Positions 1 to 8,303 of a stretch of DNA of 64,000 nt are shown piece after piece. How positions within the stretch are numbered: position 1 is the first letter of the stretch; the number at the start of each line of letters is the position of its first letter. A program made the position numbers and the translations under genes. The DNA is from Mycobacterium yunnanensis (GTDB lineage Bacteria > Actinomycetota > Actinomycetes > Mycobacteriales > Mycobacteriaceae). The stretch lies in assembly GCF_025823185.1 (NCBI RefSeq), contig NZ_JACKVK010000022.1:62001-126000 (forward strand), read 5' to 3'. The notes beneath the pieces were generated by a model. It was not told the DNA's origin. It did no database searches and saw only the letters and a list, made by a program, of their open reading frames with translations.

Positions 1-187
1 AGGCCAGATGGGGGGCGAGGTCCTGCGGCACCGCCTCCCTGGGTGCCTACAGAATCATCGTGACCCCGATGGCGCCAAGCGTGCTCTAGCCACGTTCGTT
101 TGCCCCGGGGCCGCAGCGGACTCCCGGCGTGGTGTTCGTGGACGGCCGGGCTCCTGAACGGCTCCGGCTCTGGCGGGAATCCATGCG

Positions 188-1183
188 TCACAGTGCGACT
201 CGTGGATCAGCAAGCGACTGGAGTGCGTCGACGACGACGTTGGTGACGACGTATAACGCGCCGACCACCAGAGTCACCCCGGCAATGGCGTTGAAGTCGG
301 CCTTGTCGATGGCTCGTGCGATGTACAGGCCGATACCTGGACGGGCGAAGATCAACTCGACGAGGATGCAGTTGCCGATCATCACCGCGAGCTGCAGACC
401 CATCAACGCGAGCACGGGTCCGAGAGAGTTTCGCGCGGTGTGCATCAACAGAATTCTGTTCTCGCTCAATCCCTTTGCCCGCACCGTGCGAATGTGGTCG
501 CCGTGCATCGTCGTCTCGAGGCTGCTGCGCAGCACTCGGCCGACGGAGACCGCGGGCGTCAGCGCGATGCAGAACGCCGGAAGGATCAGGTGAAGTAGAT
601 CGTCGAAGAACACCTCGGGCCGCCCGGCTAGAAGGCTGTCGACGAGGAGGAAGTGCGTTGGACCCGTCGGGGCGTCGTAGTAGGCGGTCGTGCCGGTGAC
701 CGGCAGGATGTTCAGGTAGCGATAGAACAACAGCATGCCGAGCAGGCAGGCGAGAAACACCGGTATGGACGCGCCGGAAATCATCACCACGCGCAGGACC
801 CCGGACCCGCGCCAACGCTGCGCCGTGGCCAGGCCGAGGAAGGCGCCGACGAGCACGGTGAACACCATGGCGAGGAACAGCAGTTCCAGCGTCACCGGCA
901 GGAACTTCGCGATGTCGGAGAGCACCGGGGTGCGGGTCAAGCTGGATTGTCCGAGGTCTCCCTGCAGCGCATTCACCAGGTAGTGCAGGAACTGCATCGG
1001 CAATGGCAGGTCGTACCCGAGCTGATGCCGCGCGGCGGCGTATACCTCCGGTGACGCCTTGGCGCCGACCAGCGCCGCAACCGGGTCAACCGGCGCCACC
1101 TTCTGCAGGGTGAATACCGCCACGATGAGAATGAGCAGCACGGGAATTGCGCCGAGGAGGCGTCGGGGCAGGATGGTCAGCAT
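188..1183 (-). CDS. ABC transporter permease, DppB/OppB type
   Basis: This is an inner-membrane permease of a peptide/nickel-type ABC importer, 331 aa, the usual length for DppB-like subunits. It has an N-terminal transmembrane helix (ILPRRLLGAIPVLLILIV), a periplasmic loop with the family-typical LGYDLPLPMQFLHYL and GDLGQS segments, further hydrophobic helices, and an EAA-type cytoplasmic loop (around RAKGLSENRILLMH) that docks the ATPase. Its ATG shares one base with the stop of the upstream permease gene (TGATG), so the two are translationally coupled. It is the last visible gene of the operon. No substrate-binding protein is visible in the window, so the transported substrate cannot be inferred beyond the family. 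Confidence 0.9.
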   Translation of the reverse strand: MLTILPRRLLGAIPVLLILIVAVFTLQKVAPVDPVAALVGAKASPEVYAAARHQLGYDLPLPMQFLHYLVNALQGDLGQSSLTRTPVLSDIAKFLPVTLELLFLAMVFTVLVGAFLGLATAQRWRGSGVLRVVMISGASIPVFLACLLGMLLFYRYLNILPVTGTTAYYDAPTGPTHFLLVDSLLAGRPEVFFDDLLHLILPAFCIALTPAVSVGRVLRSSLETTMHGDHIRTVRAKGLSENRILLMHTARNSLGPVLALMGLQLAVMIGNCILVELIFARPGIGLYIARAIDKADFNAIAGVTLVVGALYVVTNVVVDALQSLADPRVAL

Positions 1184-2061
1184 CAGCGGTCCCGGATTCG
1201 ATCACGGAGCGCGTCGCCAGCGAAATTGGCGATGATCGCGATGATCGCCACCGCAACAGCCGGCATGATGGGGATCCACCATGCGCTGAAGATGTAGGTG
1301 ATGCCCTGGGCGCTCATGGACCCCAGCTCGGGCGCAGGTTGAGGAGCTCCAAGGCCAAGGAACGACAAACTGGACAACATCAGGACCAACGCAGCGATGT
1401 CCAGGCTCGCGGTCACGATCGTCACGGGTATCGCCCCGGGCAACAGGTGTCTCCGCAGTAGACGCCACCAACCCACCCCACCGATTCGCGCCGCCTCCAT
1501 GTGCGGCGAAACCCGAAGTTTGCGCACCTCGGACCGGACGATGCGGGTGTAGAGCGGCCACCAGACGATCGCGACACCGATCAGCGTGTGGGTGTAGGAC
1601 CGGCCGAGAGCGGCCACCACCGCGAGCGCCAGGATGGGTCCAGGTAGGGCCAGGAAGGCATCGGTCATCCTCATCAGGACGGCGTCGAACCAGCCACCGG
1701 CCGCCCCCGCGATCAGCCCGATGAGGCCGCCGAAGACCACCGAGAACCCGACCACCGCCAGGGCGCCGAACCAACTGGTCTGCATCCCGCACAGCACCCG
1801 GCTGAGGACATCGCGTCCGACGGTGTCGGTGCCCATTAAGTGGGCGCCGCCGGGTGCGGTCATCGGCTTGTCCACCGCGATCAATGGGTCGAACGGTGCG
1901 AGCTGGCGCGCGAAGATTGCGACTAGGAAGAGCAGTGCCAACGCACCGAAGGCGACGTAGGTCGGCACCGATGCGCCTTGGAAGTACTGCCGTGAGGCCA
2001 GAGCCAGGCGGCTGCGGCTACGCCTCAGTTCTGTCGGTACGTAGAACTCTGCGATGGCCAA
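1183..2061 (-). CDS. ABC transporter permease, DppC/OppC type
   Basis: This is the second membrane subunit of the importer, 292 aa from the chosen TTG start. That start has a GAGGAG ribosome site six bases upstream (2068-2073); a longer reading to 2115 has no such site. The protein shows an N-terminal OppC-like helix, the LMGTDTVGRDVLSRVL segment diagnostic of the DppC group, and an EAA loop (EAARIGGVGWWRLLRRHLLP). It lies between the ATPase gene (136-bp gap) and dppB-like (1-nt overlap). Known family role: it pairs with DppB to form the translocation channel. Confidence 0.9.
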   Translation of the reverse strand: MAIAEFYVPTELRRSRSRLALASRQYFQGASVPTYVAFGALALLFLVAIFARQLAPFDPLIAVDKPMTAPGGAHLMGTDTVGRDVLSRVLCGMQTSWFGALAVVGFSVVFGGLIGLIAGAAGGWFDAVLMRMTDAFLALPGPILALAVVAALGRSYTHTLIGVAIVWWPLYTRIVRSEVRKLRVSPHMEAARIGGVGWWRLLRRHLLPGAIPVTIVTASLDIAALVLMLSSLSFLGLGAPQPAPELGSMSAQGITYIFSAWWIPIMPAVAVAIIAIIANFAGDALRDRIRDR

Positions 2062-2197
2062 TTGGTGCTCCTCGTGTCGATCAGGCAGATCAGCGGCGCT
2101 GCCGGCGCTGCACATTGCCTGCGAGTAGACGCGCCTTCGATGTCACCCGCGGTTCGGCTACGTTGCCGGGAAATTGCGCCTTCGTGGGTAGCCGAGG

Positions 2198-4183
2198 TCA
2201 CCCCATCAGCGGCGGGGTCAGCTCATCGTTGGTCAACAGACACGACGCCAGGTGCCGAGTGGAGTCGGGGGTGGACAACAGCTTCGGAACCACGCTGTCG
2301 CAGCGTGCGACCCGTTCGATGCAGCGCGGGTGGAATGCGCACCCAGACGGCACCGACAGGGGGCTGGCTGGTTCGCCGGGTAGTCGCACCGGCGCTTTGC
2401 CTGGGCTGGGCACCGAGGCCAGCAACGCCTTGGTGTAGGGGTGTTGTGGGTTGGTGATGAGGGCTTCGGTGGGCGCCAGCTCGACTATCTGGCCAAGGTA
2501 CATGACGGCGATCCGGTCGGCGACGAATCGTGCGGCGGCCAGGTCGTGGGTGACGAACATGACGGCCATGCCGAGCTCGCGGCGCAGCTCCTGAAGCAGG
2601 TTCAGCACCGAGGCCGCCAGGGAGGCGTCGAGAGCGGAGGTCGGCTCGTCACACAGCAGTAGACGGGGCGGCACGATGATCGCGCGTGCGAAGGCCACTC
2701 GTTGGCGTTGGCCGCCGGAGAGGCTGGAGGCCTTGATGTCGGCCACGTCGGGCGGCAGGCCAACTTGACGCAGCGCGGCATCGACTCGTTCGCGGCGTTT
2801 GGTCCGAGTGGTCGTCTTGAGCAGCCGCTCGCCGACGATCTCGCCCACTGACATCCAGGGGGTCAGGGAGGCGCCCGCGTCCTGGAACACCATCTGGGGT
2901 CGTTCGCCGACGTAGCTCACGGTGCCGCCATCAGGCTCCATGAGCTCGGCCACCACCCGCAGCAGCGTCGACTTGCCCGAGCCGGATTCGCCGACCACGG
3001 CGATGGATTCGCCGGGGGCGACGTCGAGGATGACGTGCCGGAGGGCATGTAGGTCGTCGTGACCGAACAGCCCGCGCCGCACCCTGAAGTGTTTGTCGAC
3101 TCCGTTGATTTGAAGCGCAGGCAGAACCTGGTCGAGTTCCCTCATCGCCGGGAACGGGGGAGTGTCCTGTCGGGCCTGTGATTGGGCGGTCGCGTTCGGC
3201 ACGATGCAGGCCGCGACACCCGAATGAGTCCTGGCCGGCGTCGGATCTGGCAGCACCTCCGAGCACGCAACGGTCACCGCCGGGCAGCGCGGAGAGAAGG
3301 TGCATCCCCGGGGGTGGCTCCGCGGGTCCGGTGGCTGACCCGGCAGGGCACTGATCGCGTGGCCGAGCGGCAGGTCCAGATCGAGCCGAGAGTTCAGCAG
3401 CCCGTAGGTGTAGGGATGCGACGGCGCCTGCAGCACCTCGTCCATCGTGCCCAGTTCGGCGAGTCGACCGCCGTAGAGCACTGCGATGCGGTCCGCGATC
3501 TGCGAGGCGACCCCGATGTCGTGGGTCACCACGATGAACGACGTCCCCAACTCGCTACACAGATCGCGTAGCAGGGCCAGGACTTGTGCCTGCACGGTGA
3601 CGTCCAGAGCCGTCGTCGGCTCGTCGGCGATGACCAGGTCCGGTTTGCCGGCGACTGCCATCGCGATCATGACGCGCTGGCGCAGCCCTCCGGACAGTTC
3701 GTGGGGGAACGCCTTCATCCGCCGGATCGGGTCGGGCACGCCCACCATTTCCAGCAGACGCCGTGCCTCGTCGGGATCCTGGGTCAGTTCGTTGATTTGC
3801 TTGCCGACCCTCATGGTGGGGTCCAACGACGTCATCGGGTCCTGGAACACCGCCCCGAGGTGGGCTTTGCGCACGCGGCGCCGCTCGCCCGGATCGGCGG
3901 CGACCATGTCAAGGCCGCAGACCTCGGCCGACCCGGAGATGATGGGCGCGGGTTCACCGTCGAGCAGACCGAGCAACGCCATGCCCAGGACGCTCTTGCC
4001 CGACCCGGATTCGCCGACCAGCGCCAGCACTTCACCGGGCTGGACGTCGAGGCTCACCCCGCGCAGGGCGTGCAACGGCATCCCACGTCGGGAGAAGGTG
4101 ACGTTCAGGTCGCGGACCCGGGCCCGTGGCGCCTTTTGGTCAGGCGCCCGTTCAGGGGCGATGTCTGTCGCGTCGATGCGCAT
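2198..4183 (-). CDS. Fused ABC transporter ATP-binding protein (DppD-DppF type)
   Basis: This is a 661-aa protein holding two complete ABC ATPase domains. Domain 1 (about residues 23-290) has Walker A GESGSGKS at 57-64, signature LSGGLRQR and Walker B LVIADEPT. It ends with the oligopeptide-type tail with its CTFSPRC cysteines. Domain 2 has GESGSGKST, LSGGQRQRV, LLCDEPTSALD and a similar cysteine tail (CAFHPRC). In many systems these are separate DppD and DppF subunits. The ATG at 4183 has an AAGGG ribosome site nine bases upstream; an upstream in-frame extension runs through the divergent FMN-reductase gene and is not believed. It is first in the importer operon, divergent from the flavin genes. 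Confidence 0.9.
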   Translation of the reverse strand: MRIDATDIAPERAPDQKAPRARVRDLNVTFSRRGMPLHALRGVSLDVQPGEVLALVGESGSGKSVLGMALLGLLDGEPAPIISGSAEVCGLDMVAADPGERRRVRKAHLGAVFQDPMTSLDPTMRVGKQINELTQDPDEARRLLEMVGVPDPIRRMKAFPHELSGGLRQRVMIAMAVAGKPDLVIADEPTTALDVTVQAQVLALLRDLCSELGTSFIVVTHDIGVASQIADRIAVLYGGRLAELGTMDEVLQAPSHPYTYGLLNSRLDLDLPLGHAISALPGQPPDPRSHPRGCTFSPRCPAVTVACSEVLPDPTPARTHSGVAACIVPNATAQSQARQDTPPFPAMRELDQVLPALQINGVDKHFRVRRGLFGHDDLHALRHVILDVAPGESIAVVGESGSGKSTLLRVVAELMEPDGGTVSYVGERPQMVFQDAGASLTPWMSVGEIVGERLLKTTTRTKRRERVDAALRQVGLPPDVADIKASSLSGGQRQRVAFARAIIVPPRLLLCDEPTSALDASLAASVLNLLQELRRELGMAVMFVTHDLAAARFVADRIAVMYLGQIVELAPTEALITNPQHPYTKALLASVPSPGKAPVRLPGEPASPLSVPSGCAFHPRCIERVARCDSVVPKLLSTPDSTRHLASCLLTNDELTPPLMG

Positions 4184-4474
4184 TGATTGAAGCCCTTCGG
4201 TTTCCGGGTGGGGCATTCCGAATCGGATGGAGTGGAACCGCAGTCGGCGCTGGCGCGGAACGTCCAATCTAGGTAAGTGAAAGCAAAGCCGCGCTGCGTA
4301 ACGGGATCGGGACGCGTCGATGTCCATCCCATTGCGCCGCGTAACGCGACGGTGGCCGATTCGCGGCGCAATGCAAGGTTTACCCCAGGGCGGAAGCGAG
4401 GACGTCGGCCCCTTGTTCACTAGGGGAATGTGCTCATGCCTACCCCTGATGCCGGATTCTCGGAGAGGATGTCG
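4184..4474. promoter_or_regulatory. Divergent promoter region between importer and flavin genes
   Basis: This 291-bp region separates the importer operon (minus) from the flavin-reductase genes (plus) and must hold promoters for both. It contains two similar stretches ending in GCGTAACG (around 4292 and 4335) and a possible hairpin pairing AGGGG (about 4422) with CCCCT (about 4444) just before the flavin gene. No RFN/FMN riboswitch consensus could be recognised. Confidence 0.35.
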
Positions 4475-4960
4475 ATGACCGTCGTGATCGTGGGAAATCC
4501 CAAACCAATGTCCAAGACACGGGCCGCCGCCGAACTGGTGGCCGAAGAGTTGACCGGCGCTGCCCCTCAACACGTCATCGACGTCGTCGACCTGGGTGCG
4601 GCCTTGTTCGGCTGGGGAGACCCCAAGGTCGCCGAGGCCAAGGACATCGTGAAGTCCGCTGACTGTCTGGTGGTGGCGTCTCCGACGTACAAGGCCACCT
4701 ACACCGGATTGCTCAAACTGTTCCTCGACCAGTTCGGGGCAGGCGAACTGGGGCAGATTACGACGTTCCCGCTCATGCTTGGTGGTTCGTTGGCTCATGC
4801 AATGGCCCCCGAGCTGACGCTGCGCCCCGTGCTTGTCGAGATCGGTGCCAGCTGCCCGGCACCAAGCCTTTACCTTCTGGACTCCGAGTACCACACCTCG
4901 CCGGAACTGCCGAAGTGGCTCGAGCTCGCTCGTCGCTTCGCCCCGCAGGCGGCGTCGTGA
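4475..4960 (+). CDS. NADPH-dependent FMN reductase (SsuE/MsuE-like flavodoxin fold)
   Basis: This is a 161-aa protein of the NADPH:FMN reductase family. It starts with the flavodoxin-like beta strand and phosphate loop (VIVGNPKPMSKTR) and carries the SPTYKATYTGLLKLFLDQF motif that contacts the flavin in SsuE-like enzymes. The family supplies reduced FMN to two-component monooxygenases. The ATG at 4475 is chosen because GGAGAGG sits six bases upstream; earlier in-frame ATGs at 4430, 4436 and 4469 lack a site. The stop overlaps the GTG of the next gene (GTGA), so the two reductases are coupled. The nearby LLM monooxygenase at 5824 is a plausible partner (inference). Confidence 0.85.
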   Translation: MTVVIVGNPKPMSKTRAAAELVAEELTGAAPQHVIDVVDLGAALFGWGDPKVAEAKDIVKSADCLVVASPTYKATYTGLLKLFLDQFGAGELGQITTFPLMLGGSLAHAMAPELTLRPVLVEIGASCPAPSLYLLDSEYHTSPELPKWLELARRFAPQAAS

Positions 4961-5454
4961 TCACCGCGACCAACGGCAAGTTCGACCAAGCCCTCCTACG
5001 GCAGGCCTTCGGGGCCTTCCCTAGCGGCGTCACGGCGTTCTGCGGTCTCATCGACGGGGTGCCCGAGGGTATGGCGGCCAGCTCGTTCACCTCGGTCTCC
5101 CTCGACCCGCCGCTGGTGTCGGTGTGCGTGGCCAACACCTCCGCCACGTGGCCGAAGCTGGCACCGCTGGACCGGCTCGGGCTCAGCGTGCTCGCCGGAG
5201 AACACGCGCCCGTGGCACGATCGTTGGCGTCGAAGACCGGCGACCGGTTCGCCGGTGTCGACTGGACCGCCACCGACACCGGGGCGGTGTTCGTGCACGG
5301 GTCGACGCTCTGGCTGGAGTGCGCACCGTTCAAACGCATCGAAGCCGGGGATCACGAAATCGTGGTGCTGCAGATCGTCGCGCTTGCCGTCTACCCCGAC
5401 GCCGCCCCGATGATCTTTCACGGCAGCAAGTTTCACGGGATCGCCACGGCTTGA
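4957..5454 (+). CDS. Flavin reductase domain protein (HpaC/NtaB-like)
   Basis: This is a 165-aa protein of the flavin-reductase-like (HpaC/NtaB/DszD) family, which reduces free FMN/FAD with NAD(P)H for diffusible transfer to a monooxygenase. Family features visible are LRQAFGAFPSGVTAF at the N-terminus, MAASSFTSVSLDPPLVSVCV in the first third, and a C-terminal FHGSKFHGI. The GTG start overlaps the previous stop by four bases. Two different flavin reductases side by side next to a flavin monooxygenase suggest a two-component oxygenase system; which one serves the monooxygenase cannot be told from sequence. Confidence 0.85.
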   Translation: MITATNGKFDQALLRQAFGAFPSGVTAFCGLIDGVPEGMAASSFTSVSLDPPLVSVCVANTSATWPKLAPLDRLGLSVLAGEHAPVARSLASKTGDRFAGVDWTATDTGAVFVHGSTLWLECAPFKRIEAGDHEIVVLQIVALAVYPDAAPMIFHGSKFHGIATA

Positions 5455-5823
5455 CCGAAGGCGCCCCTCGGCTCACGAGTTCTGGTTCTCACGGAACGTG
5501 ACGTCCGAATACGTGCTGTGGCGGCTCCTGTTCAAGCATTCGCCACGACTGTAACGGAGCGCGGCGGGTCGTGACCACGGCCGTCTCGAAATCTCGTCAA
5601 CCTGACGTCCGGTAGGGCAGACACCAGCCATGGGCCATGGCGGTGACGTGCCGCCACGCATGCCGCTGCCCCAATGCCGTATGCCTCCGAGCGTATTCCG
5701 TCGGGCTTGGTGTGACGAGCCGCACCAATGAGATCGACAGCGCAATGTCGGAGCCATCGCGGAGTTACCCCGGAGTAACGCACGACTGTTTGTCTTTAGC
5801 CCGGGCAGAGGAGGGGAGAAGCC
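5455..5823. other. Non-coding gap before the monooxygenase operon
   Basis: This 369-bp stretch has no convincing gene; open frames inside it have no ribosome site or recognisable product. Near its right end GTTAC (5764-5768) and GTAAC (5775-5779) form an inverted repeat, which can also be read as two near-identical direct octamers GGAGTTAC and GGAGTAAC. This lies 45 bp before the monooxygenase start and could be an operator. Confidence 0.4.
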
Positions 5824-7122
5824 ATGACCGACAAGGTCCACCTGGGATGGTTCCTGAAATTCGTTGCCGACGAATGGAGCGGCAGCTGGGGTGACGGCGG
5901 CCGTGACGTCACCGGCGACTTCTACGTCGACGTCGCCCGCGACTTCGAGCGTGCCAAATTCGACTACATCCTGATCGAGGACAAGCTGATGGTTTCCACC
6001 GCGTTCGGCGGAACCATGGAGCACGACCTCGAACACGGCATCAATCCCAAGCATGACCCGGTCCCACTAGCCGTGCTGATCGCGGCGGCGACCAGTCACA
6101 TCGGCGTAATCCCAACGATGTCGACCAGCTTCTACCCCCCGTTCCTGCTGGCCCGGTCGTGCAGCGCGATCGACCACATCGCACGCGGCCGCTTCGGCTG
6201 GAACGTGGTGACCTCCGGTGAAGATCGCTCCGCGCAGAACTTCGGCATGGACCAGCTTTACGAGCACGACGAGCGATACGCGATGGCGAGCGAGTACGTG
6301 GCAGTGGTCAGCAAGCTCTGGCAATCCTGGGAGCCGGACGCCATCGAGCGCGACCACGCGACCGGAACGTACGCAAATTACCAGAAGGTCAACACCATTG
6401 ACTTCGAAGGCAAGTACTACCAGTGTCGCGGGCCGCTGAACACTGCGCCCTCCCCGCAGTACCGGCCCACGATCGCCCAAGCGGGCGCGTCGCACCCCGG
6501 GCGGGAGTTGGCCGCACAGCACGCCGACACGATCGTCGCGCCGGCCGACGGCGCCGAGGCGATGGAGGCATACCGCGACGACATCCACGAGCGGATGATG
6601 GCCAATGGCCGTGACCCCTCGCACTGCAAGGTGCTCTACGTCGTGTCACCCATCGTGGCCGACACCTACGACGAGGCGGTGGCCAAGCAAGACCGGTGGT
6701 TCGACACACCGTCCTACATCGAGTACATGCTGGCTGAGATCTCGTCCATCACCGAGATCGACTTCTCTCAGTTCGATCTGGACAAGCCGCTTGGCGAACT
6801 GTCGACGAACGGCGAGCGCGGGTCACTGGAGAGCTCCGTGTCCAGCGGCGAGGGCAAGATGCTGCGTGAAATCGTCACCGGCAGCGGCCTTACCGCCAAC
6901 ATCTCGCTCGTGGGCACGCCCGCCAAGGTGGCCGGGGAGATGGGCGAGCTGATGGAACAGGTCGGCGGCGACGGGTTCCTGATCACCAGCCCGGTGATGC
7001 GGCTCAACCGCCGCTACGACACCGAGATCACCGACGGCTTGGTACCGGAGCTGCAGAAGCTCGGCCTTACCCGGACGGAGTACACCACCACGATAGTGCG
7101 AGACACGTTGCGCGAGTTCTGA
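5824..7122 (+). CDS. FMN-dependent LLM-class monooxygenase (DszA/NtaA/SnaA/RcaE group)
   Basis: This is a 432-aa bacterial-luciferase-like flavin monooxygenase of the NtaA/SnaA/DszA subgroup. Typical segments are LGWFL at the N-terminus, FDYILIEDK, SFYPPFLLARSCSAIDH, GRFGWNVVTSGEDRSAQNFG, DFEGKYY..RGPLN and AQAGAS..GRELAAQHADTIVAP. Members use reduced FMN from a separate reductase to cleave C-N, C-S or ring bonds; the group includes riboflavin lyase RcaE, nitrilotriacetate and dibenzothiophene-sulfone monooxygenases. The ribosome site GGGGAGAAG precedes the ATG. It is followed two bases later by the RibBA-like gene and then an MFS carrier, which form one operon. The substrate is unknown; the flavin-related neighbours make a flavin or pteridine-like compound worth testing (inference). 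Confidence 0.88.
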   Translation: MTDKVHLGWFLKFVADEWSGSWGDGGRDVTGDFYVDVARDFERAKFDYILIEDKLMVSTAFGGTMEHDLEHGINPKHDPVPLAVLIAAATSHIGVIPTMSTSFYPPFLLARSCSAIDHIARGRFGWNVVTSGEDRSAQNFGMDQLYEHDERYAMASEYVAVVSKLWQSWEPDAIERDHATGTYANYQKVNTIDFEGKYYQCRGPLNTAPSPQYRPTIAQAGASHPGRELAAQHADTIVAPADGAEAMEAYRDDIHERMMANGRDPSHCKVLYVVSPIVADTYDEAVAKQDRWFDTPSYIEYMLAEISSITEIDFSQFDLDKPLGELSTNGERGSLESSVSSGEGKMLREIVTGSGLTANISLVGTPAKVAGEMGELMEQVGGDGFLITSPVMRLNRRYDTEITDGLVPELQKLGLTRTEYTTTIVRDTLREF

Positions 7123-7124
7123 GG

Positions 7125-8303
7125 ATGACCGTGATCGGCACCAGATGTCGCGCGCCGGGCGCCAGCGCGGCCGCATCTCCATCGGTCGACGCCGCTGTCG
7201 ACACCTTGCACGCGGGCCGCATGGTGATCGTGGTCGACGCCCAGAACCCGGATGACGACGGCCATCTCGTACTGGCCGCCGCGCACGCCACGCCCCAGCG
7301 GTTGGCATTCATGATGCGGCACACCGGGGGCATCCTCTGCGTCCCGATGCCGGCGGACGACTTGGATCGGCTGCATCTACCGCCCATGGTGGCGGTCAAC
7401 GAAGATCCGCGGGGTGTGGGGTACACGGTGTCGGTCAATGCCCGGGCTGGAATCACCACGGGAATCTCGGCGGCCGACCGTGCTCGCACGATCTCGTTGC
7501 TTGCCAGCGCCGACACACGACCGGGCGACCTGAGTCGGCCTGGCAACGTGTTCCCGCTGCGAGCGGTTGACGGCGGCGTGTTGCGCAGAGCCGGTCACAC
7601 CGAGGCGGCCGTCGACATGCTGCGCATGGCCAAGTTACCGCCCGTCGGCGTGACCGGAGAGGTGGTCGACGACGACGGCGTGGTGGCGCGCGGAGATCGC
7701 CTCCGTGCATTCGCTGCGGCACACGGTTTGCCCATCGTCACGATGGCGGAGCTGATCGCCTACCGACGTCGCACCGAGCGGCTGGTGGAGTTCAAGGCGT
7801 CCAGTCGTCTACCGACCCACCACGGCGAGTTTCGCGCCCACGGCTTCCGATCCGTGCTCGACGACCAAGAGCACATCGCGTTGGTCATGGGTGACCTACC
7901 TCGTGTGAATGGGTTACCAACGCTCGTCCGGGTTCATTCAGAGTGTCTGTTGGGCAACGTCTTCGGATCTGGCTCATGCGACTGCGGGACGAAATTCGAA
8001 CGGTCGATGCAGATGGTCGCGGACGAGGGTCACGGTGTCGTGGTGTATCTACGCGGGCACGAGAGTCGATGCAACGCCCCGCGAAGGGAGGAGGGCGAGC
8101 AGGGTAATCAGCGGGACTACGGCGTCGGCGCGCAGATCCTCGCCGACCTCGGGGTCCACCGCATGCGACTGCTCACCAACAGTGCGGTGAAGGTAATCGG
8201 ATTGGAGGCGTACGGTCTCGAAGTCGGCGCCACTGTGCCCCTGCCGGTGAGCTCAGGCCCGTGCGGCCTCGCCAATCTGCAGAATGAGTGTAGCCACTAC
8301 TGA
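7125..8303 (+). CDS. Degenerate RibBA paralogue (DHBP synthase / GTP cyclohydrolase II-like)
   Basis: This 392-aa protein aligns along its length with bifunctional RibBA of riboflavin synthesis, but key motifs are damaged. In the DHBP-synthase half, the canonical DDEDRENEGD loop reads DAQNPDDDGH (residues 38-47), so the Arg, Asn and both Glu are gone. The later GHTEAAVD motif remains. In the cyclohydrolase II half, the zinc cysteines (C..10..C.C in CLLGNVFGSGSCDCG) remain. The segment from GRGIGL through DANxxLG is about 19 residues shorter and unrelated, and the general-base Asp is Asn328 while Arg330 is kept. An inactive or repurposed enzyme is likely. GTG at 7131 (GAGG six bases upstream) is an alternative start. 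The stop overlaps the MFS start by one base. Confidence 0.8.
   Translation: MTVIGTRCRAPGASAAASPSVDAAVDTLHAGRMVIVVDAQNPDDDGHLVLAAAHATPQRLAFMMRHTGGILCVPMPADDLDRLHLPPMVAVNEDPRGVGYTVSVNARAGITTGISAADRARTISLLASADTRPGDLSRPGNVFPLRAVDGGVLRRAGHTEAAVDMLRMAKLPPVGVTGEVVDDDGVVARGDRLRAFAAAHGLPIVTMAELIAYRRRTERLVEFKASSRLPTHHGEFRAHGFRSVLDDQEHIALVMGDLPRVNGLPTLVRVHSECLLGNVFGSGSCDCGTKFERSMQMVADEGHGVVVYLRGHESRCNAPRREEGEQGNQRDYGVGAQILADLGVHRMRLLTNSAVKVIGLEAYGLEVGATVPLPVSSGPCGLANLQNECSHY

Noticed and set aside
1..187. A further gene of the importer operon at the left edge
   Set aside because: No frame in these 187 bp shows recognisable coding sequence.
129..593. Plus-strand open frame at the left edge
   Set aside because: It lies opposite the clear DppB gene and shows no motif or ribosome site.
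4184..4894. Extension of the fused ATPase to 898 aa
   Set aside because: The extra residues are antisense to the FMN reductase gene and have no ABC homology. The ATG at 4183 has a ribosome site.
4184..5823. An FMN (RFN) riboswitch controlling the flavin genes
   Set aside because: The conserved RFN box pattern could not be found in 4184-4474 or 5455-5823.
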